Origin: Hyphodiscus hymeniophilus
Lineage: Eukaryota; Ascomycota; Leotiomycetes; Helotiales; Hyphodiscaceae
NCBI GenBank assembly: GCA_016508695.1
Contig: VNKQ01000004.1
Location: 558,001-622,000 of the forward strand
DNA length: 64,000 bases
Direction of reading: 5' to 3'
In this document: positions 44,380 to 58,100 of the stretch, piece after piece
How positions within the stretch are numbered: the stretch's first letter is position 1
How the letters are laid out: the number at the start of each line of letters is the position of its first letter
Made by a program: the position numbers and the translations under genes
Notes under the pieces: generated by a model
Told to the model about the DNA's origin: nothing
Databases searched by the model: none
The model's input: only the letters and a program-made list of their open reading frames with translations

Positions 44380-45582
44380 ATTCGAATTCACAGGACAAGA
44401 AGTCTCAGTCATCTTTGCTTCCTTGACGACAGATACGACTTCATTTGGGCTTCGGATTGAGGAGGAATATTGGCAATTCACGAACGTTACGAAGAATATC
44501 ACTCAGTACGTGTTGGGGAGTTCAAAGTTGCCTTCTTGAGCATATCTCAGCTGTGATGACCTGAGATATCTCTTGGAAACAAAGCCTTTCGGATGAAGCA
44601 ATTTCTAACTTCCACGCTACTCTAGCTTGCTCGTGAGCCAAAGCACCATCGGGTTAGCCTCACTACCCATCAGTCCTTTGACGTTCGAACTCCGAGTCAC
44701 TGATTAGGCTTATGGGGCCTAAATTGCCTCAGTCTATGTTGCGAAAGGATCAAAGCTTATCAAAATGCCTAACTTCACTTGTACAGTCCAAGCCATTGGA
44801 GACACTCTCTCAGCCAGTCAATATACTACTTTGGAAGATCTGGCACGTTATTGCCACGACAGGAGCGCTAGGCTTGGAAAGACTGAATACCATGTCAATG
44901 CGTATCCAGATCTACCTGTGTGACGAACAATGCTGTGGAAATCTACGAGATACGTTCCATCAATGGTTTCACACATCAGATACAAGCGGAAGAGCCATCG
45001 ATATCTGGGGAAATCATTCTGAGATATGGGACTTCTCAAAGCATCCGGCAGCAGATATTGCGGTCATCAATATGGAACCTACGATTCCAACTCTGCAAAT
45101 AAGCTCTCCAATCCAGGCTATGTCGCACAGTACACTATGCTGGTTGAGATTTTCACACAGTGTGGTCTCAAGCGCAAATTATTCTCATCGTAACGTACGC
45201 AACCGTTGCGTTTCGCATTCTTTCTAACCGAGTAATAGTCTCTCTGGAAAGTGCTTTGAGGCGGTGGGCAGCACCTATGAACAAAGCGCAGGATTTCTGA
45301 ATCAAAATCTCCTCATCTACGAGTTTTTCAGTTCCCACCAACCTCGCTCGAATAATGTTCCGTACGACTCTGTCCGTACATCACATATACGTCCCACAAA
45401 TCCAGTGTACCTTTCGTATCCTACTTCAATACCAGTGCATCACGGGAATAATGCAACATAACGCCATTGGCCCTGAATACCACCCAACATACGTCAGCCA
45501 TATCAAAATTGCTAGCCACTTGATCGAATACATCAAGTCAAAGTTCAATTGGAGCTTGTATGCGACTGGTCCGGAGGTCTAA
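44380..45582 (+). pseudogene. Frameshifted SGNH/GDSL hydrolase relic
   Basis: Pieces of one protein appear in order in different frames. At about 44393-44515: GQEVSVIFASLTTDTTSFGLRI ... NVTKNITQYVLG, like the N-terminal beta domain of a fungal secreted esterase. At 44765-44920: MPNFTCTVQAIGDTLSASQYTTLEDLA, where GDTL stands in for GDSL. At about 44985-45073: RAIDIWGNHSEIWDF and DIAVINM, the strand before the GTND block, here lost. At 45115-45195: GYVAQYTMLVE, then in another frame HTVWSQAQIILI. At 45451-45582: HNAIGPEYHPTYVSHIKIASHL with the catalytic-His block, ending YATGPEV-stop. At least three frame changes and internal stops break the gene. Live relatives are extracellular carbohydrate esterases of the SGNH fold. 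Confidence 0.7.
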
Positions 45583-46644
45583 CACGATACGCTTTTTTGG
45601 AATGACGGTAAGTGAATGAGCGTGCCAGTGCTCCCAAGGAAATCCCCGAACGAGGCAAACTCCAAATTCTCAATGTAGTGTCCGATCATAAGATCCACCA
45701 ATTACAAAGGTCATACTGAAATGGTGTGGCCTCACTAATGCTAGACAGGGTGTGAGTCTTTAGGCAATGGCTCTTTTTGTATGTTTCTTCACCCTGATCT
45801 ACGTTATCTAAGCTGCATGGCGCCCTGATCTAGCCTACGAACCTTTGGTCAAAATTAGCACCCAGAACCAGATCCTCGGATTCCCCAGGAAGATCACGGA
45901 GTCTGCTCTCTATGTTCAAATCGCGCCAGCTTTGCTCCCACTCTGCACCCAAATCCTTTCCTCTGTGTTACGCTCTGTGACCCCAACTGTCGTTTTTTAG
46001 TCTTTTCTCCACCGCCAATCTAATTTTGTCTTTTGAGAGAAGGTATCTGCCGACCTTCTAACGTCTCTATAATATCCAAAACAAGACCCTGAAAGGTGCA
46101 AGAGCCTCCCGAACGCTCCCCGTTTCATCACCCCGCATGAATATGATGAACACCATGGCGTTCTCCTCGCGCTTGGACTTATCAAGCATGCCGTTCATCT
46201 TTCTTATCTTCCCGGTTCCGCTGGTTTCGAAAATCCGAAATTCTTGAGCCTGTCTGTCGTCTGATACGGGCAGGGAGACTACAGGGAAGCTATTATGGGA
46301 GTTCTTAAGTTTTCAATTAATGTAGTATAGGATGTGTGACACGTTCCTCTCCGTCCTCTATGCTTGGATTTGCAATCTGCAAGTTCCTCTTGGGTCCCTG
46401 CTTTGATTTCGTCCGAGAGTCCACGCGGCCGCTGCACTCAGTAATAACGCGGCTTGTGATATTGGCATTAATATTGATCCGAAATCATATCAGAGCCACG
46501 AAACGAAATGGTAAGCCTTAAGAAACATGCTATGAAGATTTACTTCCCAACCAAGATCTGCCATCCGGAGCTAATGCCACATATAACGACTGGTTTTACA
46601 AGATCTCAGCGCCATCATTTGAAATAACCTTAAGTCTACTCCAT
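45583..46644. other. Intergenic, nothing recognised
   Basis: No convincing frame. 45997-46185 (-) and 46336-46521 (+) are short and without motifs. This may be part of the same decayed block as the SGNH relic. Confidence 0.4.
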
Positions 46645-47159
46645 CTACCACCCACCGTCCGCATACTCACAATTTACATCTGTGATCTCCAGCATGAATC
46701 CGTCCAGAATACAAAACCGCCAACTATTCGGCGAGTGCATATACCATGCGAATCCGAAGTCTGTTGTTTCGAGAACCAAAATGTGTTCGTGCTCATGCCT
46801 TCGAGCTTGTGCCTGATCATGAAGCGGCTCATTGACGCCCACCATAATCCGCACAGGGATCATCCTGCACGAACATCATTTGGAGCGTCGTCGGTGTCTT
46901 AGAAAAGCCTCGGACCAAGCGCAGGCAAGTAAGAAAAGACAACCATGGCGACCCCACTAACGTCACCTGAAGCTTGAACAGCTGCATCCATCCACCCACA
47001 CGTATCAGCAACGCTACGAACGCCATATTGCGATATGAAGACTGTTAAGAAGTCTATTAAGAAGTCTAGCGGCGTTCCCGTCCGGAGAAACCGATACCAA
47101 GACCAATGGACCAGGAACCCTATGCTTACTGTGATGAAGGCTATAAGCTGGGTCATATT
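46645..47159 (-). CDS. Possible small gene, structure unresolved
   Basis: Two overlapping frames have protein-like composition. The first, from the ATG at 47156, starts with a hydrophobic segment (MTQLIAFITVSIGFLVHWSW) and has further membrane-like stretches. The second (46645-46863) has a soluble, well-ordered look: EHEHILVLETTDFGFAWYMH, then RFCILDGFMLEITDVNCE. I could not find a GT-AG intron that joins them in frame, so this may be a decayed or mis-sequenced gene, or two pieces by chance. No family is recognised. It lies between the SGNH relic and the FlbC-like gene. Confidence 0.35.
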
Positions 47160-48042
47160 ATTTTGCTAACCGTAATTGGATGACTTGTGGACGGCAGGGC
47201 TGCCGTCAGGTACGGAGAGTGTCTGTAGAAATGGGTTGACTATCTTTCTGGGGCTATGGGGAGAGATGATCCGTGTTCAGATTCCCGGTGACCTTGTCAT
47301 CTTGGTACTGAACGATCTCAAGCTCCGGACATTTGGCTGACTTGTACCTGGCGTGGTGCTGGAAGGACGATCCTGAAAAGCAGACGAGCTGACTTGTTTG
47401 CTGTGACTTCAGTTTGGTGAATTATTCGAAAGGTGTAATAAAAGCTGTCGGAGGCTATTTCTGCGCCAGAACCAAGGCCGGAGGCTTGAAAAGAGCAATC
47501 GTTGGGGATCAAAATTAGAACAGGTGCAAGCAGTGGCATCAAGAACAGAAATTATAGGTACAGCTGGTATTGCACTCTATTTCGTTACACTCCTACCACC
47601 TCAAGACTTCAATACAATCTTATGACTTCAACCCTCAAAACTGTTGATGAACCTGCTCTTTCAACGTAGATTCAGATGATGAACCAGCAGCATCTTCGTT
47701 CTTTCCCTCTCCCATGAATTGATATCGAGATTCAAAAGTCTTTCATCCCATTTCTAGCCGAATCGCCGCAAGAAAGTTCTCAACTGGTATCAATGCCATT
47801 AACTCCAGTGTAAATGCCCGTCACAGATATATCCACTAACGCCTCTTCTTGATGATGATACAAGCGTGCTTGTTTGCTCGCTAACAAAAGCAAGGAATAA
47901 TGAATGATCATCAGTAACCCTCTGACAACCATACGAATTATCAACAACATGTGCTGAACGTACAATTAAAACATCGTTTTATACATTATCATTTCCGTCT
48001 CTTTCACTTCAAGGCTCTACTCAGATTGTTCGATCAAGCCTT
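47160..48042. other. Intergenic, 3' flank of the FlbC-like gene
   Basis: No supported gene. The 47318-47542 (-) frame is without motifs. The stretch from about 47600 to 48040 is A/T-rich and C-rich by turns, and is probably the 3' UTR of the zinc-finger gene, which ends at 48043. Confidence 0.45.
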
Positions 48043-49170
48043 TCATATCATCGATCCGCCCTCGAAGGTGTGGCAGCCTCGTTCATGACGCTTCATATTA
48101 CTGCGAACACTGAAAGCCTTGCCACAGCCTTGATGGGGGCATTTGAATGGTTTCTCGCCAGTGTGGCTATGAGAGTGTATCCTCAGACTCGATGGCCGTG
48201 AGAACGCCTTGCTGCAAGTCGGGCAGATGTATCGATCTTGAGATTGAGGAAAAGCGGCAGCGGACGACGGTGAGATGTAGTGGTGGTGCTGCCATGGATT
48301 TGCTCCAGATGAGGGAGTGAGCGTAACGGATACTGGCATCAAGGTAGGCGGAAATTGCTAAAACCCCGTTAGCTTTGAATATAGTTGAAAAAGGTCAGGG
48401 TCATACTTGAGGGAGAGGTCTCTGGTAATATAGGCCAGAGATCTGAGACTGTGGAGGTGTGGGTTGCATCGGGCTCGAGTAGTATGAAGTCATCGACTGC
48501 TGGCTAGGAGAGGCAGCATATTGAGAGCCATCGAAAGGAGATTGGGTGTATGCCATCGAAGTCGCTGGCATTGAGACTCTTCGATTCAAGGCAGGAACGT
48601 GTTGACGTTGGGCGTGGGGTTCCATGTTGTTTATTGCGGAGACCGAGCTGGGAGTGAAATAGTATCCAGGTGCGGAGACGACAGAGTAACCAGAGTTGGA
48701 GGTTGTTGATGGTGACTGTCGTCCATCAAATCCTGAGTCCACATGCATAGGTGGTGTAGGTGGGAGAGCGCCTCTAGAGCTCATCGATGGTGACGGGCCA
48801 TACTTGTGTCCAGAGCTAGGCCTGAATTCAGCTTTTTGCGGTGCTTGGAGGGGTTAGCTTGGTAGCTCCAGTAGGTTCTTCAAATAGGCTCACCTTGCTG
48901 TTGCTGCTCTTGCGGACTTGATCCGTCAGCCAGCCCCAACAGGCTCGAGATCGATGGCAGAGAGCATTTAGAGGCTTCATCCATTGGAGGTGACGGCGGT
49001 GGCTGAGGAGCAGCGATATATGAGTATGGGGAGTTTTGACCGTGGGCTTGGGTATTATATGGGTTTGCTTGCAGCGGAGAAGCCATGACTTGCTGTAACC
49101 TGGGACTGTACTGAGACAACTCTTGTTCTTGTTGATGTCTACCAGCGTGGACCAAACTGGATAGATTCAT
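48043..49170 (-). CDS. flbC: FlbC-like C2H2 zinc-finger transcription factor
   Basis: Three exons (48894-49170, 48407-48831, 48043-48357) give 338 residues. The protein has long Gln/Pro/Ser-rich flanks and two C2H2 fingers at the C-terminus. Finger 1 reads YICPTCSKAFSRPSSLRIH with SHSH; finger 2 reads FKCPHQGCGKAFSVRSNMKRH with ERGCH. Phrases shared with FlbC-type factors are ALPPTPPMHVDSGFDG, RVSMPATS, SGLYYQRPLPQ and WQHHHYISPSS before the fingers. FlbC is a nuclear activator of conidiation in Aspergillus (354 residues there); orthology here is inferred from motif memory. The N-terminus has SLPSISSLLGLADG, a short hydrophobic patch often found in such factors. Exon 2 begins after an AAAG acceptor; both junctions keep frame. 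Confidence 0.75.
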
Positions 49171-52100
49171 GACCTGTATCAGGTCGAGAATGAGTTGTTG
49201 TTACTGATGGAATTGAGCCGTCGAGAATACCCGTGAATTTCGTGTCGATGGCGTTGAAGAATAAGATATTAGCTTTTGATTCGAAGCTGTATTTCCCTCG
49301 ACTTGTCTGTATAACCCTCGTGATTTTCGATACGCCTGCGAATACAAGCCTCGAAAGGAGATCGAGGGATTGAGGATATTTATGAGATGTCCCGAGAGCA
49401 GTGGAGGGCGATCAGGCTGCAAAGGATCCTGGTCGATGCCACTAATAAGAGCAATGCTGTCACAAATTGGGGTGGGCAAAAACTGGACTACGACTTGGAA
49501 TGCCCCAAACCTGACACTAAATTGGGAGGAGTCGAAGCTCGATTGCCCTGATACAGCTTAGCTTTCGCCCCGTTGCACCCGTGCTTGATAGGGCAATGGA
49601 GAAATATTTTCGAGGATCTGAGGGAGGATCCAGGGAAGGCAATGCTGTGAGAACCGTTTCTCTTTCCTGCACCCGCAGTGGAGGCGGACCCTCGAAGGAC
49701 GTAGCGTAGCGTCGGTTAGGGTTGCAAGGCTTGTTCGACACAGGGGCCCGGAGTAATCCCCCTTTGAGATGGGCTACTTCCTCAGGCTTTGACGGAGGTA
49801 GGGCCTCCCTGCTTGTCACCTCTCTACGGAGTGCAGAGACGTTTTGGTTTTGGGCAAGGATTTTAGCAGGGAGCAGTCCAAACGAGGTGACGGAAGTAAT
49901 GATGCGCCAGAAGCGAAGCAGGATCTCCCTTTGAACAAATTGAACCTGGCTGTTCTGTTCTTGGATGGGCCCGCAAATGTTAATCTTCTTCAACGTCTTC
50001 CCACTGGAGATATCTGCAATCGTGGAAACGATGCGTCCAGCTCCAGGACTTAAATGGATGCAGATATTTTGCGCTCCAGTATGTCTCACGAACTTCGTAC
50101 ACTGTGCCGAATTCCAAGCAGTCTGCTTGCGGATCGTGTATCAAGTATTCGAAGTCGGGACCCGAACAACAGACAGTCTTGGGACGATAGATTGCTGTTT
50201 GGGGTATATTGAAAGGAGTTCTGGAAGAGCAGCAAATACACTACTGCTGGGTCCCACCCTGGCCACCATTGATGATCCGCAAAGGGGGCGTCTTTGCCGT
50301 TGCTCGCTTAGAAGGTGGAAGGCCCGTGGTAATTCAAGGATCAGATGATATACTCTAGGATCCTGTCTGTGGGCTCGAATACAGAATGCCACTGCATTGA
50401 TCTGGTAAAGACGAAATTCCTACTCCGTACGGCGGTCTGATGCATAATCTGGAAGGAAGGCATTACAGACGCATGAGGGGCCTTTTCTTATACATACTTA
50501 CCGTCGGGAAGAAGACGGCCACTACTAAGGTATTTTGTTCTTCTCTGCAAGGCAGGAGCGCGAGATCACTGGAAGGATGAACTGCAGGCGAATTTGGGGA
50601 TTTGCAGATCCTTTCCTAGCGAAACGATGGCTGCCAGCCACAAATGGTCTTGAGACTTATGGAGCGCGCAAATGTTTAGCCACAAGGCTAGTAGCTCTAG
50701 AACGTACGGAGTACTTGCATAGAGCCGGTTGGAGTATCCCACTGTCACGCTGCACGTCGCACCTGTCAAGCATGCCGCTCCTCCTGTGCGGCCCGTAACA
50801 CCCCAAGCCCACGCTCCCATTGCCACCGTTGGTGCAACCCGGCGCAAGGGACACGGGGTGACGGGGTGTCCTTTACGGCTCGAATATCCTTTTGCAATCT
50901 GCATTCTTTGAAATCCGATGGTTTCTCTGCGACCGCCGTCTTTGCAGCTTTGCAGTGGGAAACACGACACATGTGGTCCTGATTCGTGATCGGGGTGCGT
51001 AGAGCAGGAGATCGAACTGCGCCTGAGCGTTTTCTCTGGGGATGAATACCCACACTTATGTGCTGCGGTGTTGTTTCCCCAAAAGGAGGCAATTTCTGGG
51101 CATCGTACGACGACGCTTTGTGAGTGACATCGCTTGCAGTTGGTGAGTTTCCTGCTTGCCCGCTTGCATTTACCACTCGTCCTCGAGTGCCCATCGGTTC
51201 TCGTAATCCATGCGTGCATCCGCAACAAGCATCCCCGTTATCGACTCAATCGAAAGGCCTTGATGCCGCTCATTTGGCAAGGGCCCTTGTCGACCATTTG
51301 AGAGCTAAAAACGCCATGATCAACCCTTTGCAGATCTTAGCATCTGACAGGTGCAATGGAAAGCATGGCATAACTCCGGAATGGTAGCCTATGAGAATGC
51401 GCCTAGAAAATGGTTGCTCTGCGGGCATGCCCCTCTGTTGCGATCCACAGTTGAACTCGAGGCCAACTGGAAACACAAGATACTGTGGTACCCATCTATA
51501 GTGAGCGCCACGAGGCGTTATGCTCATATAAGCTCGCGTAGAGCTTTTTTTGGGGGGTGGTTCACGCGTGCCGTCCCCATGGTCATCACACAGATAACTT
51601 GCATCAGTAGCGAACTGTTCGTTGGCCGCAGGGTTCTCTTCATTATTGCTCCGCGTGTGAGAGGCTTCTTGATGCCATTGATAATGACCAACGGCTCCGG
51701 ACGATCGTTTCAGAGATGGAACGCCAACGTCCCATATTTGACGCATTTTGGCTCCGCAGCCAATGGCAAGTGTGCTCAGAAGCTTCTTATGCCTACCGGA
51801 CCGGAAGATCGTCTGTAGATGTCATGCTGGTCTTGTGGACAGATACGTGTTTTGAGCTCAATCTGGGTGACGGGCGGGCCCATGAAGCATAGCGAATGCA
51901 AGATGCGGTAAGAGGATCTCCAGAGGTCTTCTCGCTTGTGCCACACCGGCGTCAATTTATCATGATTTACCTTCATGCCCCTGAGCTGATTCGCCTGAAT
52001 CTTCTCCTCCAGCACCAAATTCACGGCATGAATTCGAGGAAGCTTGTCAGTCTGGTGGGAAGCGTCTCCTTGTCCCTGCGTGTTGCTTGAAATACTCCAC

Positions 52101-55100
52101 CACCAGCCGTGTCGTATCTTGGACTTGTGGCATCAGAACTCTCTGATAATCGATACCAGAGAATGCAGTACAAAGAAGAGCAACCATCATCAGCATACGA
52201 AGTATGAACCTCGCGGCTGATGGAGATCACCACCAATAGTTTGGTGTTCAGACGGTCTCCATTATCTCTTCCAACGTGGTTGCTCTCCGGAACTACCCAA
52301 TGTATTTGACGTATGTAACGAATTCCCATAGACCCAGCGGATGAGCCCGAGCAGAGTTGAGCATTCTCTGGACTCTCTTCTCCTGAGTGAAGAAGGGGCC
52401 CAAACTCACGATAAACGTCGTCATTATTGATGCAACCAGCGTGCCGCGTCGCCACAACATGATTGTCTCTCCTGCATGGTGATCGTCGAATCCTGGCGAC
52501 ATTCACCACCCCTGGAGAGTTCCAACTCACTCGACTGTCCCGACAGCAAGGAAGATCCTTCCGGACCACATGGGGGCCCCAGATATGCCGCCGCATGACA
52601 GTTGAGCAAGGCTCTGATCCTGCTCTGTCTCTACAAAGTATATATTCACCAGCAGCATGTCGGTACAGGGGCGACTAGCGACTATCCAGCTTAATTCGGG
52701 ATGCTCTCAAGCTGAACCTCTGCTTACGGTTTTGGGTGTGATTTATGCATGTATCCGTAAGCGGAAGCTTTGTCCACCAATATCCAGGCTCCAAGCGGTG
52801 CTGGGGTGTATCGAAAAACGTGCGGGCAATAGGCCAAGCTCGATGAACACTCCCGAAGAGTGGCTTTCTGACTCATAGCTTCTAGAACCCCGGGAAGACA
52901 ATCTTGCTCGTCACAGCACGAGTAAACCATGCGAGAGGCTTTCGTGCCAGCTTTCTCTTTGTGATATGATGATATCTGGTGGTTGCACGATGCTCGCAGG
53001 GCACAGTACACGGGACAACTATTGTCTGCATATATTGGATTGATGAGCGGCAAGGATCTTTACAGGAGATGGCAGCAGCCTTACTATACCGGGGGGGTCG
53101 ATCATTCCGTCAAAATCTGCTTAGAAGTTAGGACTGACTACTACTAACTAGTCACAGGCCAGTCAGCTTTCTTCCGACGAATGAATTTTGACAATCTCTA
53201 CAACCTATTCCGTGGTAAAATGAATTTCGCTGATGTTTGATTGCATCCAAGCGAGCCAAAAAGGTTCTCTACTATGATCAGGGATTCAGGTACCAGGAGT
53301 CAGGAGTCGAGTTGCCACACGCATTCATCTCCTTACCTCCGTACCAAGCGTTTCGCGATCGGATCAAAATCAAAGTCCTAACCATCCATCTTCAGTCCCA
53401 TGTTCTTCAACCAAGATATCTGACCTCTTTCCCTTTCTAGGGAGCTCTCGAACATAAAGAATGGACTTGGGCATTCCCACCTCAACCTCTTCACGTGTTA
53501 CAGGAGGCGCTACTCCTTGCTCCTTCAGATTGACGCTCTGAGCGCATCGCCGTTGAGGAAGCACAGTGCCTCTGCGCGGGTAGTCAAAGACCTGGTCAAT
53601 GCACAGCCTACCTATATCAACGTCTATTATACTTCGCATTGCAACGTCGCGTGTAACCGAAATGCGAGTTCAGGGCGACCAGCATCAAGGCTTCAGGAGG
53701 CACGAGCCATTTGGCCCATTGCCCAAAAGAGACTCGACGGAAGCGAGGAAGCGGCGAAGATTGGTTCCTTGCGGAGGTTTTCAGCGTGGTGAAGATCTTC
53801 GGGGCATTGCATGTAAATCGATCGAGAGCTTGATCAGTATGGAAAGCCGCGGGACATTCCATTAGATTACGAGTGCCGTCTCCAGAGAAATCTGTACCCC
53901 CTGGGGGCTGGGACGACTTGCTTCTGACGATCATATTTACTGACGACTATCCTGTTGGAGGTAGTGGATTCATGGAGATATCCGTCTTTCTCTGCTTCGC
54001 CACGACTTACCAAGATTTCGACTTGATGTTTCCGTTCTAGAAGGGATGAACAAGATCTTCATCAAGAGCGTCATTCCACTCTATTCTGAGTTGTGACATG
54101 GTCATTATCTATCGAGACACGGCTGCAAAGGGATCACTTGAGCTCAGATTATGGACAAGATCCAGCTTGCCGAAACTCTAACGTTTCCTAAAACGGTGCC
54201 CCATTTATCTCAACGGCCAGGGTCTTTGCCCACTGACCCCCGAAAGCCAGAACGCCAGAACGGCAAACGTCTCTTTTCGTACTTGGTAGAGTCAAAAGGG
54301 AATTTCCACAGCTTCTGTCAGTTCATTTCGGTCCAACCCCGGTTTTCCATACGGGGGTTTGTCACGGTGAGGGATACCCCGGTGTATACTTCATAAACTG
54401 GCCGTGATTGAGATTTGTTTTCTCAAAGTCCTACTGAGTGACTTTGCGGGCAACAGTTTACCAACAGTAGACTATTAACGTCTGCCACGTTCACATCCAA
54501 TTGCATGCCTCTACATGTCAGAACAGAACCAATATCTACGAACGGAGGTGCAGGTCCTCAGGTTTTCGTCTTCCTTAACCCTGACATAGTGACTCGATAG
54601 TCTTGATGCAAGATGTAAGGCTCACAGCACACAAGAAAGATCCCCTGCGTATCTGCAACCTGTAAGACTGCGCAGTACGATCAGCTCGTTACGGACTGCC
54701 ACTCCTAGGTATGTGCCGTTTGAACTTTGCACTAGTGCATTTCTCCTCAGCGTTGCAGTCTATCACTATTCACTACTCCTCGCTTGCGGCAGTTCTCCCT
54801 ACTCCGTACAACGCCAAGCCAGTCCAGACGTCCAACGTACACCACTATTGACACTTTCTTTTGACCTGACCTGACCTGTAGTCCAGACTGCAGTGTGGAA
54901 AGCCTGGACCAGTACCTGGTCCTCCATGCGTGAAAGCCTTCAATATCACCAGGTCTCTACCGCGCGCCCTGTACCCCATAATGTCTCTAATATTGGTGGC
55001 GTTTGTGAGAAGTACAGCTGCTCTCACGGCGCTCTTGTCATACGCCTTATGAAGCATGGCCGATCCGTGTAGTTGGGCGAGCTTTCCGGCATGTGAGGGG

Positions 55101-58100
55101 GTCAATTGAGATGGTGGGATGAAAGTTAGGCTGAAGTCTTATCTAGGGTTCATGCTCACGAGTGACGTACAGCTAATTTCGAGCATGAGCAGAAGGGATG
55201 AGAGGGGAGAAAGGTTTGACAGCGGGTAGGCTCACGAGACGGATGAGGAGCCAGCGTTCCCCATTCTGTTCGGAAAGTCATGAATTTGGAATCGTGTCGA
55301 ACCCAATGGGATCTTGACGACGAATGGATGATGGCTGAGTACGACGGTAAATTATGGAAGCTCTTTGTGCCGCTTCGGCTGCCATTGCGAAGAACACTAG
55401 AGCCACCTAGTGATCTCGAGGAGTGACGAAAAGTATCCCTCGATTCACGCAAGCCGTCTCCGTTAGTCGATGCTCTCTTTCCGGACTCAATCATCGCTGT
55501 CCGTTCTCGAACCCCAAACGTACCATCTTGAGCCCTGTGCGTGGAAGTTTATCGTGAAGACCTGCAGCAGGTGCAGGACCATTCGGTGTCACCAGCAAGC
55601 ACGTCCACTCGGGCTACTCAGCGTTCCCCCGTAAGAAACTCGTGAAAGGGGACCCCAAAAGCGGGATACTTCCAACAGATCTACTCCTGGCAATGAAAGA
55701 AACATTCTCTAGCTCAGTATAGCGAAGATCAGATCAACCTGAAGCTCACCCATCCTTGCTCTTACTAGGTGTGATAATGCTGCAAAACTTCATCCAGGAA
55801 GCACTCTCCGCTTCCATAATTCCCCTGCTCTCACCAACTCACGTCAGAACTCAGAGTCAGATGTTACCCCCACTCCTATCAATGTTCCCCGAAGAAAACC
55901 GTAGTCAAGGTTTCGTCGTTAAGCTGTCAAAGAACACAGATCTTGAGAGCACTCGCCAGTCACAACGACCACAGAGAACTCCTCAATTGGCCCTAACTGT
56001 AGAGCAATATGTTAAATTCAACATTGTCCTGAGCTTTTGACCTCAAAAACACATTAACATTATTCGCTCGTCTCCTCTGTCTTTGTTCCCACCCCTGAAA
56101 ACCTTCGTCCTGGCGTCCAAGCTCTCGCAACAGCTGTAGCGTCACTTTGAGTCTTCAACACTTCAAAATATCCAGCGCATTTCCAATAATAGCTCCCCCA
56201 AAACTCGAAGCTCTGAATACCTAATATTGACATTATAAAAACACATACTAGAACTGGGAATGAGACGGCCGAGTCCTCGAATATTGATATCAAACTGGCA
56301 GGGACTTCCCGGATCGAGGACGAACGTCAACGTGTTTCAATACCACGGCATCCGATCCCTATTTCGGGCACATTGAAAGCTTCTTCAACCACCAGGATGG
56401 GAAGTGGAATGTTTCGAGATCCAAATTGAGAGCTATTGGCACCTTTTGCATAGAATGGAAAAGTCTGAAGGTAGAGTACCAAGTGCATTTCCAAACATCT
56501 TCCCCGATACGCCGGACTCGCCAGCTCGGCTTTAAATACAGCAGTAGGTATTGTTGAAGTGATAGACGAGACAGTTGGGTGGTAACTACATTGTCCTTGC
56601 ACTGATCATGGAAAAGTGTTGACAGTGCTATATATGGTGGTGAGTGACAGTAACAACAGCTTTCCATCTCCCATCATTGTCCTTGTTCCTTGTTTCTGTC
56701 ATCCAAACAAGCTAACATACGACTTCTAATAGTTCTCTCCAAATCCCTACCGAAGATATCAAACACGTCCCCGGCATGAAGAAGTTTTCGTTTTCTTGAA
56801 TTTCGAAACGTCGAGTCCGAAATTAGACAGGACTCCTATGAGCATTAGTCTTGGCTTTGAAAGAGAATTATACTGTAGGAAAACCCCATTCTGCTACAGC
56901 GAGATGCGGGGTGTTGGAGAGAGAGTTTGGCACAATATCATGGTAGGGAAGGGTTCGAAGGAAGGATAAATGGGTTGCAGATCGAAGTAAATGGGCAGGC
57001 CAAAAGCTGCTTTTACACTGCCGAGCCAGAAAATTAGTGTTTGTTCAAAGCGAATTTAAGAGCCAAGAAAGAAATATTCTACTGTTGAATTATGTTTAGT
57101 TCCGGCGAAGTTTGGAGAATAAGACTGGTATTATCCATGGTGCTATTAGGTACTTTAATACTCATCTGCTTTTGTCTCAAGTCTCAACGCTATCCTGATG
57201 TCACAAGGGAGCATTGTATCTTCTCTTCATTTATTTGTTCCAGGCCATGTTTTCGGAGAAGGCAGAGTTACTATGCCATTATTGGGCACTGATCTTATTT
57301 CCAACAGAAACGGTAGCTCGCGCCAAAATCTCCTTCGAGAAAGGCATTGACTTCTTCATGCAACGAACTAAAACCAAGTAACCTTGACCGCTGAATTAGA
57401 CGCTGTTCTGCAGCACAGTTTCATTGATCGATCGATGTGTAGTGTCAATGGTGCAGCGATGTAGAATATGTCAATACGCTTACTGGCAGCCCAGCGCATC
57501 AAAAAGTTGTGACTTTGAACTACCAACTTTCATTCTCCTAATTGGTACTTTAGATGCCAGAATTTCGCAATTTTCAGGCCGCAGTCACATCAAAGTAGAA
57601 GATATGTCATTTCGGCTGCTTAGCCTAGGCGATTTTGCCAAAATCCGCTCCTGAGGGCTTTTACATGTAAAATATCGTTCTCTAGCTCTTACGACAGTCG
57701 TCATCGTCCAATATATCAACAGCAAACCCCCCCCAAGAACCTCTTGGCTGGACAAATCAAACCATAATAAACCAAAGGAAAGCCTTTAGAAACATTAGGT
57801 GTATGTACCATTGCCATAATCTTGGTGAAAATCGAATTCTCCATAAATGCTTGCGCCACGGTAGCTTCTAATTTGCCGTACTGAGCCCAGATGCACTCCA
57901 AGCCAAAGCCAGCAATGCACTCCCACCCCATCGCCCGCGCCATTTGACTATGTCCTGCCCATATAGGTTGGTTGTACCAGTTAAGTAACTAAGTTGGTTC
58001 TACACTGCTGTCAAAGCTGCGGCGCGTATCAATAGACTTGCGCAAGAGGATGAAATGAATGCAATGGTGAGGACTCCTGCATCAGTGCTCCACTTCTAGC

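Noticed and set aside
50566..51228. 220-codon minus-strand frame
   Set aside because: The composition is unlike neighbouring genes, there is no motif, and three other frames of similar length overlap it.
52021..52596. 191-codon minus-strand frame considered as a retrotransposon piece
   Set aside because: No reverse transcriptase, integrase or protease motif could be found in it or in the adjoining frames.
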